DNA of 64,000 nucleotides. Origin: an uncultured Bryobacteraceae bacterium. Its GTDB lineage: Bacteria > Acidobacteriota > Terriglobia > Bryobacterales > Bryobacteraceae. Location: positions 310,001-374,000 of the forward strand of contig CALKXJ010000007.1 of assembly GCA_938003835.1 (NCBI GenBank). Direction: 5' to 3'. Under the pieces are notes generated by a model, which had not been told where the DNA came from, searched no databases, and saw only the letters and a program-made list of their open reading frames with translations. This document shows, in pieces, positions 29,732 through 37,841 of the stretch; the first letter of the stretch is position 1; every line of letters begins with the position of its first letter. Position numbers and translations under genes: made by a program.

Positions 29732-30964
29732 ATGCAACCACGGCGGGGCTGCCGGGCTCAAAAGCCGCTCACCGATAGGAACAAGCGCTGGATCAGGCTG
29801 TTTGTCGGGGCCGCCCTGCTTTGTCCCGGTCCCGTCGTCGGACAACGCGCCTCTTTTGGATTCGTCGGGGGCACCCACCTGACACGCGATTTCCCAATTT
29901 CCCGGACCGTCTTCACCAATCCGGACATCCCGCAGGGCCCGGTGACGTTCGATCTGTTTTCCGAAACCCGGAGCCTGCTATGGGGCCTCGCCGTCGAGAT
30001 CGATCTGGGCAAGGGCTTCTCTCTTGAAGGCAATGCGCTGCACCGCAACCTGCACCTCGAGCAGCGGTTCATTTACCCCGAGGAATCGGCGACCGGCTAC
30101 GGCCGGCTCACCGTGGGCACGTGGGAGTGGCCGGTTCTGGCCAAGTACCGCCTGCCCGGGCGCGGCGCCGTCCGCCCGTTCCTCCAGGCGGGGCCGTCCT
30201 TCAGGACACGCCACAATCCCGCCCCGACGGAGCCGTCGCAGTTTGGCGGGACAGTGGGAGCGGGCATGGAGTTTCGCTTCCACCGCTTCCGGCTATCGCC
30301 CGCATTACGCTACACGCGCTGGCGCTACGACGGTGATTACCCGCGCATCGCGACGAAACGCGATCAGGTCGAGCTCGTGACCGGATTGCGCTATGCCACC
30401 TCGGTGCCGGCCTGGCGGTTCGGGAGCAAGAAGCTGCATTTTGGACTGGTGGGGGGCGGCCCGCTCACCGGCGGAATCGCCGAGGTCGGCCGGCCGGAAC
30501 GGCTCGACGAGAAGCGGGGATACGCGGGCGGCCTGGCGGTCGAGGTGGGGCTCAATCGACGTGTCGCGGTCGAAGGGAACGGCCTGTACCGGCCGTATCG
30601 CGCCTACCGCTATACCATCTTCGAATCCCCTGGCATCACGCCGCGCGAGGTCTCCTTCGAGTTCACGGTGCTCACCTGGCAATTCCCGGTGCTCGCCAAG
30701 TACCGCTTTCTGCCGGAGTCCAGGCTTCGGCCGTTCGTCGCCGCCGGGCCTTCCTTCCGGTTTGCGGGAAACCTGAACGGCTTCAACCCTTCGCGGCTGG
30801 GTTTCACCGCCGGCGGCGGCTTCGAGACCGATTACAAGAGCGCGAAGATCAGCCCGACGCTGCGGTTCACGCGCTGGGCCCGTGATCCGGCAGGGTCCGG
30901 CTTTTTCCCCAGCCCCCGCACCGCGCCAAACCAGGTGGAAATGCTGGTGTCAGTGACCTTTTGA
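29732..30964 (+). CDS. Outer-membrane beta-barrel protein with two tandem barrel-like repeats
   Basis: A 410-residue protein with an N-terminal leader (to about residue 38) and two similar halves of ~190 residues. The first half has FGFVGGTHLTR, WEWPVLAKYRLPG, RPFLQAGPSFR and LSPALRYTRWRYD. The second has FGLVGGGPLTGG, WQFPVLAKYRFLP, RPFVAAGPSFRF and ISPTLRFTRWARD. Both halves have the alternating amphipathic strands of OmpA-like/outer-membrane beta-barrel domains of about eight strands, and the protein ends in Phe (LVSVTF). It may form two small barrels or one larger 16-strand barrel. Function is unknown; position suggests co-transcription with the amidohydrolase. Confidence 0.75.
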   Translation: MQPRRGCRAQKPLTDRNKRWIRLFVGAALLCPGPVVGQRASFGFVGGTHLTRDFPISRTVFTNPDIPQGPVTFDLFSETRSLLWGLAVEIDLGKGFSLEGNALHRNLHLEQRFIYPEESATGYGRLTVGTWEWPVLAKYRLPGRGAVRPFLQAGPSFRTRHNPAPTEPSQFGGTVGAGMEFRFHRFRLSPALRYTRWRYDGDYPRIATKRDQVELVTGLRYATSVPAWRFGSKKLHFGLVGGGPLTGGIAEVGRPERLDEKRGYAGGLAVEVGLNRRVAVEGNGLYRPYRAYRYTIFESPGITPREVSFEFTVLTWQFPVLAKYRFLPESRLRPFVAAGPSFRFAGNLNGFNPSRLGFTAGGGFETDYKSAKISPTLRFTRWARDPAGSGFFPSPRTAPNQVEMLVSVTF

Positions 30965-30988
30965 TCCCCCAGTACGATGCCGCTGTCC

Positions 30989-32329
30989 TCAGGCCGCAGG
31001 GCCGGCGGTCAGAGCGGTCAGGCCCCTGCGCACCGGCGAGGCGCCGCGTTGCTTCGTCGAGCGCGTCCTGGAGGCGGACGCCTCGGGTCGCCAGATGCGC
31101 CCGTCCAGGCGGGCGGCGATCATTTCCTGGCGGACCTTCTCGAAGCGGGCCGTGCCAGGCTCATAGCCGGCGGCGACAACATCGTCGTCGGTGATCTCCT
31201 GCGCAGTCAGCAGATACTTGGTCAGGTAGTTCCGGATCCGATCGTGCACCAGGCGATCTTTGGTTGTGACATAGACGAGCAAGATCTGCTCGCCCGGCAC
31301 GCCGCGCAGGGCCTCCCAGACCAGCGAGGGCCGCTGAAGCTTTGCCGCCTTGAGCCTTTTCTCCAAAGGCCGCACGGCAGCCTCGAGCCTCTTCCAGCCC
31401 TCGGTCTCCTGCTTTCCCATCTCCAACCGTTTGGCAAAACCAGAGCGCTCTTTCGGCGGGAGCTTCTCGGTAATGAGCGCCAGCAGGAGCGCCAGGGAGT
31501 CGACCGCGAGCGGCACGCCGAAGGGAATGAGCTGCCGGGCCTTCTGGAGTTTGGCCAAGGCGCTCAGATTCAGCCGGGGGCCCGAAAGGCTTGGGGAAAC
31601 GAGCCGCAACAGGCGTTCTTTGTCGAGCGCCGCGATGACGTCGGTCAGGGCGGGCTCGCGGGCAATCTGGCGCAACTCCCCCAGCAGGCTCCGCGGCGCA
31701 ATCAACGCCTCGATGCCTGCCTGCCGGGCCGCTTCATACTGCTGCTGGGTCCGGGGCTCCACGGTGAACCCGAGCCGGACGCGGAACCGGACCAAGCGCA
31801 TCAGGCGCACCGGATCGTCGAACAGCGTCGTGTTGGAGTTGGCCCGCAGCTCTTTCTGATGCAGGTCTCCCAATCCGTTGGCCGGATCGAGCAGTAGCCC
31901 GCGCGAGGCTGGATGTAACGACAATGCAATCGAGTTGACGGTGAAGTCCCGGCGCAGCAGGTCCTGATGAATCGGGGCAGGCTCCACCTGAGGCCGTCCT
32001 CCCGGTTTTGAATAACGCTCCGTGCGCGCCATGCCGATTTCGGCGGTCACCCCGTCAGGAAACACCAGTTCGGCCGACTTGCGCGTCTCGTCCTGAGCGA
32101 GGATCCACGCCCCGCTTTCCTCGGCCACCCGGCGCGCCAGCGCGAGGGCGTTGCCCTGAAAAGCGAAATCCAGGTCGGTGATGGGGAAGCCACCCAGCAT
32201 ATCGCGCATCGCGCCGCCGACCAGAAAGAGCGGCGGACCGATCTGTCGGGCCGCCTGGTCGATCGCCGCAAGCGCCCTGCCCTGTTCCGGGCTGAGATGG
32301 CTTTCGAGCATAAACATGTAGTCGCTCAT
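30989..32329 (-). CDS. cca: CCA-adding enzyme / poly(A) polymerase family nucleotidyltransferase
   Basis: A 446-residue class II nucleotidyltransferase that should add or repair the 3' CCA of tRNA. The catalytic head is LVGGAMRDMLGG followed by TDLDFAF carrying the two metal-binding Asp. RRDFTVNSIAL, DPANGLGDL and DDPVRLMRLVRF are the following family motifs in normal order. The C-terminal ~50 residues are basic and poorly conserved. The open frame extends eight codons upstream, but the ATG at 32329 has GGAGGGGAGGA nearby and is preferred. It lies 79 bases downstream of the recombinase gene on the same strand. A poly(A) polymerase role cannot be excluded. Confidence 0.88.
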   Translation of the reverse strand: MSDYMFMLESHLSPEQGRALAAIDQAARQIGPPLFLVGGAMRDMLGGFPITDLDFAFQGNALALARRVAEESGAWILAQDETRKSAELVFPDGVTAEIGMARTERYSKPGGRPQVEPAPIHQDLLRRDFTVNSIALSLHPASRGLLLDPANGLGDLHQKELRANSNTTLFDDPVRLMRLVRFRVRLGFTVEPRTQQQYEAARQAGIEALIAPRSLLGELRQIAREPALTDVIAALDKERLLRLVSPSLSGPRLNLSALAKLQKARQLIPFGVPLAVDSLALLLALITEKLPPKERSGFAKRLEMGKQETEGWKRLEAAVRPLEKRLKAAKLQRPSLVWEALRGVPGEQILLVYVTTKDRLVHDRIRNYLTKYLLTAQEITDDDVVAAGYEPGTARFEKVRQEMIAARLDGRIWRPEASASRTRSTKQRGASPVRRGLTALTAGPAA

Positions 32330-32408
32330 CGCAGTCCTCCCCTCCGCCGGCAAGCTCCGGCGTCGCCTGGCCGGCGTCGCCAGCAGCCGCCGGCGTCCAC
32401 CATGACGC

Positions 32409-33296
32409 CTAGGCTCGCGGATGATGCGTGTCTACAATCGATTGCAGCCGGGACTTCATGACGTGCGTGTAGATTTGCGTCGTCGAGATGTCCGCATGTC
32501 CCAGCATGGTCTGCACGCTCCGTAAGTCCGCACCTCCTTCGAGCAGGTGTGTGGCAAAGCTGTGCCGGAGCACATGGGGACTCAGGCGTCGCCGCAGGCC
32601 GGCTTTCCGGCCGTAGCCTGCCAGAGACTTCCAGAAACCCTGCCGCGTCAGCGGGCCGCCCCGGGCCGTGACAAACAGATACGGGCTGGAGCGCCCTTTG
32701 AGCAATTGGGGCCGTGCTGTGGCGAGGTACCGCTCGATCGCCGCCAGGGCTACCTTGCCGACGGGAACCATCCGCTGCCGGTTTCCTTTCCCGATGACTC
32801 GCACCAGGCCGAGTTCTCGATCCACGTCGGAGCACCCGAGCCGGCACAGCTCGGAGACGCGCAAGCCGGATGCATAGAGAAGCTCGATCATGGCACGGTC
32901 GCGCACGACGGTCGGCCGATCGCCTTCCACCGCGGCGATCAGTTGCTCTATTTCCTCTCTTGTCAATAACTTAGGTAGACGAGCCCAGAATTTGGGCGAA
33001 ATCAGCAGCGCCGTCTCCTCCCCGTCAATCCACCCTTCCCGCAGCAGATAGCGATAAAAATTCCGCAACGTAGCCAGATGGCGCGCCATCGATCGGCTGG
33101 ACAACCCGGCGGCGCTCAGATCGTCCAGGTAGCGGCGAAGTTGGTCGGCCCGGGGAATCTCGGGCCCCAGCCGGGCGGCCAGCCGCTCCAGATCCTGCCG
33201 GTAAGCTGCAATCGTGTTCGGCGCCAGCCCTTTCTCGATGCGGCAGTAGTTCAGGAACGACGGGATAGCCGCCGACAAAGGTGCCACATGCGCCAT
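32409..33296 (-). CDS. xerD: Tyrosine recombinase, XerC/XerD type
   Basis: A 295-residue site-specific recombinase of the length and layout of chromosomal Xer proteins, which resolve chromosome dimers at dif. The N-terminal SAM-like domain reads FLNYCRIEKGLAPNTIAAYRQDL. The catalytic residues are in order: Arg in YASGLRVSELCRL, Lys in IGKGNRQR, HxxR in HVLRHSFATH, His in LGHADISTT and nucleophile Tyr in QIYTHV. The ATG at 33296 is chosen over upstream in-frame codons because homologs begin there. No integrase-like mobile context is nearby, which supports a housekeeping role; XerC or XerD cannot be separated safely. Confidence 0.88.
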   Translation of the reverse strand: MAHVAPLSAAIPSFLNYCRIEKGLAPNTIAAYRQDLERLAARLGPEIPRADQLRRYLDDLSAAGLSSRSMARHLATLRNFYRYLLREGWIDGEETALLISPKFWARLPKLLTREEIEQLIAAVEGDRPTVVRDRAMIELLYASGLRVSELCRLGCSDVDRELGLVRVIGKGNRQRMVPVGKVALAAIERYLATARPQLLKGRSSPYLFVTARGGPLTRQGFWKSLAGYGRKAGLRRRLSPHVLRHSFATHLLEGGADLRSVQTMLGHADISTTQIYTHVMKSRLQSIVDTHHPRA

Positions 33297-33357
33297 TGAG
33301 CCAATGATACAATAATTCGGAAATTGTTTTAAAGAGCTGCCCGGCAGCCTGCCGCCT

Positions 33358-33837
33358 TTGACCGGCTCGACACACAAGAAGGTTATCATCGAACGGTTTG
33401 ACCGGGAACCGCTCAAGGGCTACGTCAATCCGCAAACTTGGCTTACGCCGGACCGCCTCGAGCTGATCAGCCCTGCCGGCGCCGCCGTCAGCATCCCCTA
33501 CGACGACGTCAAAGTCGTTGCATTTGTTAGGGATTTTGAAGCAGAAGGCTTCGCGCGCACCCGGCGGGCCTTCACCAGCCGCCCCAAAGCCGAAGGACTC
33601 TGGGTGCACCTGCTGTTTCGCGACGGGGATGCCGTCGAAGGCCTGATGGCGAACAATCTGCTCGAATCCGGCCCGGCGGGCTTCATGGTGACGCCGCCGG
33701 AGGCCGCCTCGAACGTCCAGAAGCTCTTCGTCCCGAGGGCCGCGCTCCGCGAGCTCAGGGTCCTGGGCGTAGTCGGCAGCCCGCTCCGGCGCAGGAAGCG
33801 AGCCGTCGCGGAGGAGCAGATCAGGCTGTTCGAGTGA
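33358..33837 (+). CDS. Small protein of unknown function, DUF6982-like
   Basis: A 159-residue soluble protein without signal or membrane segment. Its pattern (HKKVIIERFDREPLKGYVN, VKVVAFVRDFEAEG, LLFRDGDAVEGLMANNL, GFMVTPPEAASNVQKLF, VPRAALRELRVLGVV) resembles a widespread bacterial family I recall as DUF6982, with two small beta-barrel-like halves. The start appears to be a TTG at 33358, the first canonical start after an in-frame stop, with weak ribosome binding. It is divergent from the xer gene with 61 bases between, where TACAAT occurs at 33308-33313. Its 3' end overlaps the next gene, on the opposite strand, by 17 bases. Confidence 0.65.
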   Translation: MTGSTHKKVIIERFDREPLKGYVNPQTWLTPDRLELISPAGAAVSIPYDDVKVVAFVRDFEAEGFARTRRAFTSRPKAEGLWVHLLFRDGDAVEGLMANNLLESGPAGFMVTPPEAASNVQKLFVPRAALRELRVLGVVGSPLRRRKRAVAEEQIRLFE

Positions 33838-34132
33838 CCTCGCCGGGCACCTCCGGCGCCTCGGCGTCAACCAGTTGCCAGCGCGCTTCCTCGAGGCCGA
33901 CGTACTTGCAGACGCGCAGCTCGCCCGCTTCGGTCTCGAGCGCGTCGCCGATGGCAAGCGGGCGTTGCTCCTCGCGGAGGCGTTTCCAGGCGGCGTAGAG
34001 GTTCGGGGCCTCGACGTCGCCGCCCTCGGAATAGTCGCGCCTCTTGAGCCAGGCGATGCCGCTGGTGTGGGGGGCCCAGCGGACGGCCTCGCGGAGGTGC
34101 GCTTTGAGGCGGTGAATGCGGAAGCGGGGCAT
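33821..34132 (-). CDS. Small hypothetical protein
   Basis: A 103-residue protein starting at the ATG at 34132, with no clear Shine-Dalgarno. It is basic at the N-terminus (MPRFRIHRLKAHLREAVRWAPH) and acidic towards the end. Its middle carries VEAPNLYAAWKRLREEQRPL followed by IGDALETEAGELRVCKYVGLEEARW. The composition is protein-like and similar short proteins recur in related bacteria, so it is kept as a real gene. Function unknown. It converges on and overlaps the 33358 gene by 17 bases. Confidence 0.6.
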   Translation of the reverse strand: MPRFRIHRLKAHLREAVRWAPHTSGIAWLKRRDYSEGGDVEAPNLYAAWKRLREEQRPLAIGDALETEAGELRVCKYVGLEEARWQLVDAEAPEVPGEVTRTA

Positions 34133-34205
34133 GGCCGCACGTTAACATATCACACCGCAATTGTTTCGAACAAGGCCCCGCCCCGCCTGCGGTACACTAC
34201 CTCCG

Positions 34206-34763
34206 ATGCCGTTTGACTCCAGCGACTACGGCCCCCAGGTCCAGGCCATCCTCGCCCTCGACGGCGACGGCTGGCGCCTGATGCCGCTCGCCGGCGGCGC
34301 CTGCTCCTCGCCCGAAGCCGCCGCGCGCCTCCGCTCCGCGCGCGCCTCCGAGCTGTTCCCAACCGCCCGCGCGCCCGAGGCGGCCCTGAGCGGCCTCTGG
34401 CTGTACTTCTCCTGCCTCGATGAGTCCCACCGCATCTCCCAGCGGATCGACACCCCCGAGGGCAGCTTCTGGCACGGGATCATGCACCGCCAGGAGCCCG
34501 ATCCTGAAAACGCCGCCTACTGGTTCCGCCGCACCGGACGCCATCCCGTCTTCGAGCCGCTCCGCCAGGACGCCGCGCGGATTCTCGAAGCTTTCCCCGA
34601 GGTCGCCTTCCGGCCGGGCTCGGCCTGGGATCCCTTCGCTTTCATCGACTTCTGCGAGCAGGCGCGGCGCAGGCCCGGTTCGAAGGAAGAGGAGGCGGCC
34701 CGGCTGATCCAGCGCGCCGAATGGCAGCTTCTGTTTGACTACTGTGCGAGGGCGATCCGATGA
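34206..34763 (+). CDS. Hypothetical cytoplasmic protein
   Basis: A 185-residue protein without signal peptide or membrane segment and of no family I recognise. The segment ALSGLWLYFSCLDESHRISQ followed by FWHGIMHRQEPDPENAAYWF has many Trp, His and Phe residues in a conserved-looking block. The ATG at 34206 is chosen because the upstream in-frame extension (from 34161) is unlike protein. Its stop overlaps the start of the zinc dehydrogenase (ATGA), so the two are translated together and may serve one pathway. Confidence 0.65.
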   Translation: MPFDSSDYGPQVQAILALDGDGWRLMPLAGGACSSPEAAARLRSARASELFPTARAPEAALSGLWLYFSCLDESHRISQRIDTPEGSFWHGIMHRQEPDPENAAYWFRRTGRHPVFEPLRQDAARILEAFPEVAFRPGSAWDPFAFIDFCEQARRRPGSKEEEAARLIQRAEWQLLFDYCARAIR

Positions 34764-35854
34764 AGGCTCGGGCGGCCGTACTGGCGGCATTCAACCAGCC
34801 GCTTGAAATCCGGGAGTACCCGGTGACCGCGGCGCTCGCGCCCGGCGAGGCCCTGGTGAGAGTCGAAATGGCCGGCATCTGCGGTACCGACGTCCATCTG
34901 TGGAAGGGCGAGCTTCCGGTGCCCGTGCCGCTCATCATGGGCCATGAAACCGTAGGACGCATCGAACGGCTGGGCGAGGGCTTGAGCCGCGACTGGCGCG
35001 GTGCGCCGCTCGAGGTCGGCGACCGCGTCACCTGGGCCAGCTCGATCGTCTGCGGGGAATGTTACTTTTGTCGCGTCAAGCGCCAACCGACGCGCTGCGT
35101 CTCGCGCAAGGCCTACGGCATCTCCTACCGAGCCGATGAGCCGCCCCACTTGCGCGGCGGCCATGCCGAGTACATCCACCTGCGGGCGGGCACGGCCATC
35201 TTCCGGCTGCCGGAGAGCCTCTCCACCGAGGCGGTCGTGGGCGCAGGCTGTGCGCTGGCGACGGCGATTCACGGCGCCGAACGCTGTCCGGTCGAATGGA
35301 CCGACACGGTCGCCGTGCAAGGCACCGGCCCAGTGGGACTGGCCGCCATCGCCGTGGCGCGGCAGTCCGGCGCGCGGCGGATCATCGCGCTCGGCGGCCC
35401 CCCGCACCGGCTCGAACTCGCCCGCCGCTTCGGTGCCGACGCGGCGATCGACATCGCCGTCACCGCGCCCGAAGAGCGCCGCCGGCGCGTACTCGAAGAA
35501 ACCGGCGGCTACGGCGCCGAGGTCGTCATCGAGTGCGCCGGCGTGCCCGAGGCGGTGGTCGAGGGGCCCGAGCTGTGCTGTGACAGCGGCCGTTACCTGG
35601 TTCTCGGCCAGTACGCCAACGCCGGCAACATCTCATTCAACCCGCACGTGATCACGCGCAAGCAGCTCGAGATCCGCGGCTCCTGGGGGTTCGAGCCACG
35701 CCACGTCGACCGGGCCCTGCGCTTCCTCGGGCTCGGCCGCTGGGCCGAGCTCTTCGCAGGCGAGATTACCCACCGTTACCCGCTCGACCAGGCGCAAGAG
35801 GCGCTCGAGACCGTCCGCCTGTGGCGCGCGGGCAAAACGGTGCTCGTCCCGTGA
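34760..35854 (+). CDS. Zinc-dependent alcohol dehydrogenase (MDR family)
   Basis: A 364-residue medium-chain dehydrogenase. The catalytic zinc ligands appear in GICGTDVH and MGHETVG, and the structural zinc Cys in CGECYFCRVKRQPTRC. The Rossmann site reads AVQGTGPVGLAAIAVA. Family members oxidise sugar alcohols, polyols or aldose sugars with NAD(P)+. The neighbourhood contains many sugar genes, so a polyol or sugar substrate is plausible but not shown. It overlaps the upstream hypothetical gene by four bases; a hairpin about 95 bases downstream may end the transcript. Confidence 0.9.
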   Translation: MKARAAVLAAFNQPLEIREYPVTAALAPGEALVRVEMAGICGTDVHLWKGELPVPVPLIMGHETVGRIERLGEGLSRDWRGAPLEVGDRVTWASSIVCGECYFCRVKRQPTRCVSRKAYGISYRADEPPHLRGGHAEYIHLRAGTAIFRLPESLSTEAVVGAGCALATAIHGAERCPVEWTDTVAVQGTGPVGLAAIAVARQSGARRIIALGGPPHRLELARRFGADAAIDIAVTAPEERRRRVLEETGGYGAEVVIECAGVPEAVVEGPELCCDSGRYLVLGQYANAGNISFNPHVITRKQLEIRGSWGFEPRHVDRALRFLGLGRWAELFAGEITHRYPLDQAQEALETVRLWRAGKTVLVP

Positions 35855-35949
35855 GAAACCGCCATCAGCGACGGTAGCCTGCCCGGAATGCAACCGGCCC
35901 CGCCACAGACAGCCATGCAGCTCTGCGGTCACCAGCCCGGTGGCGCGCC

Positions 35950-35972
35950 AAGGGCGGCGTACCGACGCCCTT
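35950..35972 (+). terminator. Possible terminator hairpin after the dehydrogenase
   Basis: AAGGGCG and CGCCCTT form a seven-base stem around a nine-base loop, ending in TTTCG. It lies in the 241-base stretch 35855-36095 that holds no convincing gene or RNA. It could serve the dehydrogenase on the plus strand or the 36096 gene on the minus strand. Confidence 0.35.
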
Positions 35973-36095
35973 TCGAAACTCGCCAGGACGGGCCGGCGGG
36001 CGCAACCAGACGGTCCGGCCGCCGACCAGGCCCTCACCAGCTAGGGCCCGAGCTGATCTCCTCTTTCGGTCGGCGTTCAGCGCGGCGGTCGATGC

Positions 36096-37841
36096 TCATT
36101 CGACCGTATTGCGGCGGAAGTCGAGCTTGCGCCGCTCGGCGCCGTATTTGATCAGAAGCTGCTCGGAGTCGACCGCCGCTTCCAGAAACGGCCCGCCGAA
36201 CAGCGGCCAGTTCTCGTAATCGAGCGGGCGGCCGTCGACCCGCGGCGTCTCGCCATAGGTGAACTCCAGGCGCCGGCCCCGCAGCGAGCGGAAACTCACC
36301 GACGGCACAGGCTCGAGCCGGTAGTCGAGCGGGAGCGCGAGGATCGCCTTGCGGAAAGCAGCCAGATCCGCAAATTCGCTCGCCGCAGCCGCCTGGACCA
36401 CGACGCCGTTGTTCAGATAAGGACTGAACAGGCGCCGCCCGCCGCCTTGGATCGGCTTGAGCGTGTAACGCTCGAGCGGCCGCGCGGCGATCAGCGTCTG
36501 GTTACCGCGCAGAAAGATCCAGCCCGAAGGATCCTCGACGAATTCATCGAGATCCTTCGAGAGAAACCCGTTGATGTGCGGGAAGCGCGTGAGCGGCGGG
36601 ATCGAGTAAAGCGCGATCACCGTGTCCTCGTCCTGCATGATCTTCTCGAACGGCGAGCCGCCCAGAAACTTGTCCGGCGAATCGTAGGTGCGTTTGGATC
36701 GCACCACCTCCTCGATGCCGAAGTCCGGGCCGAAGCTGAAATAGGACTGCAACTCGTACAGCGACGAGTAAGGGTGCATCGTAAAGAAGGTATTGTGGAC
36801 CCCGCGCGGATCCGGCACCGCCCAGGTGACGTCCCAGGAGTGCTGCTGGATGGGCTGTAGGATGCCGCCCTGGTCGGATCCCACCGCATATTCGCGGCGC
36901 ACGTAAGTGGTCTTGTAGACCGGCCCGTGCAGCTCGTCGTGGAACCGCCACCGGTTGCGCGTCCGCTTGCGTTCATAGTGCGTGTAAGGCTTCGAGCGGT
37001 CCCAAGCGATCTTCTCGAGAATCGCCGGCGGCCGGTAGGCCGAGGCCACCGAGTAGTAGAGCGCGTAGCTGATCATCGGCTCCGGTTTCGGCCCCAGCCC
37101 GAACAGCAGGTAGCCGAAATCGCCGGCCACGCTGTGCCACTTCTCAAGCACGATCTTGTCGTCGGTGCGCGCGTGGCTGCCCACGTAGATGCCGTCCAGG
37201 TTCTCCACCGCATAGTCGGCGATGAGATAGTCGAGCATCATCTCGGCCCGCTTCCTCATCACCGGATCCTCGGCCCAGGCGGCCAGATACGACATGGGCA
37301 GCAGGAACACGCCCAGATAATGCGTGCAGTCGTATTCGCCCTGGCCGCGGCGCGTCGTCAGGCGCATCCAGGAGTCGATCCAGGCCGCGGCTTCGCGGAA
37401 GTTCTCCTCCGAGGACTTGCCGTTAAACCAGCGCTCGCCGGACTCGCCCCGCCAGCGCTGCGCCATCAGGTACATCGAGGTGTAGTAGAGCAGCCAGTGG
37501 TTTTCCGTATCGCCGCGGAAGGGCATATAAGTGCGCCAGGCCTCCCGCAGCGCCTGCCGCGCCTCGTCGCTCAACTGGCCCCGGTCGAGATAGGCGACCG
37601 CGGTCGCCTGGAACTGCCAGAACATGTCGCCGTGGATCGGCGGCTTGAGCAGCTCGATCAGGCGGCGCGAGCACCAGGCGGGATCCTTGCCGAGCTTCAG
37701 GCGCGCGGCGATGGTGGCGTAGCCGAAATCATCACGCTTGGGGTGAGCGTAGTAGTCGATCAGCTCGCGCACGCGCACCTCGAACGGCGGGGCCCCAGCC
37801 CAGGCGGCCGTGGCCAGCAGCCAGAGTCCCAGAACCTTCAT
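36096..37841 (-). CDS. Secreted hypothetical protein, possible polysaccharide lyase-like toroid
   Basis: A 581-residue protein with a signal peptide (MKVLGLWLLATAAWAGAPP). The first ~280 residues are helical and rich in aromatic residues (MFWQFQATAVAYLDRG, DTENHWLLYYTSMYLMAQ, EYDCTHYLGVFLLPMSYLAAW), like the alpha/alpha-toroid of heparinase and alginate-lyase families. The rest is beta-rich (NGVVVQAAAASEFADL). A NHWxxxY pattern is found in such lyases, but no family can be named with confidence. The ATG at 37841 overlaps the stop of the Asp-box protein gene (ATGA), so both are coupled. A role in polysaccharide breakdown is inferred. Confidence 0.65.
   Translation of the reverse strand: MKVLGLWLLATAAWAGAPPFEVRVRELIDYYAHPKRDDFGYATIAARLKLGKDPAWCSRRLIELLKPPIHGDMFWQFQATAVAYLDRGQLSDEARQALREAWRTYMPFRGDTENHWLLYYTSMYLMAQRWRGESGERWFNGKSSEENFREAAAWIDSWMRLTTRRGQGEYDCTHYLGVFLLPMSYLAAWAEDPVMRKRAEMMLDYLIADYAVENLDGIYVGSHARTDDKIVLEKWHSVAGDFGYLLFGLGPKPEPMISYALYYSVASAYRPPAILEKIAWDRSKPYTHYERKRTRNRWRFHDELHGPVYKTTYVRREYAVGSDQGGILQPIQQHSWDVTWAVPDPRGVHNTFFTMHPYSSLYELQSYFSFGPDFGIEEVVRSKRTYDSPDKFLGGSPFEKIMQDEDTVIALYSIPPLTRFPHINGFLSKDLDEFVEDPSGWIFLRGNQTLIAARPLERYTLKPIQGGGRRLFSPYLNNGVVVQAAAASEFADLAAFRKAILALPLDYRLEPVPSVSFRSLRGRRLEFTYGETPRVDGRPLDYENWPLFGGPFLEAAVDSEQLLIKYGAERRKLDFRRNTVE

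Noticed and set aside
35888-36151. An 87-codon frame in the 35855-36095 gap
   Set aside because: Pro/Arg-rich without ribosome site or recognisable motif, and it runs into the 36096 gene; no RNA gene was recognised there either.
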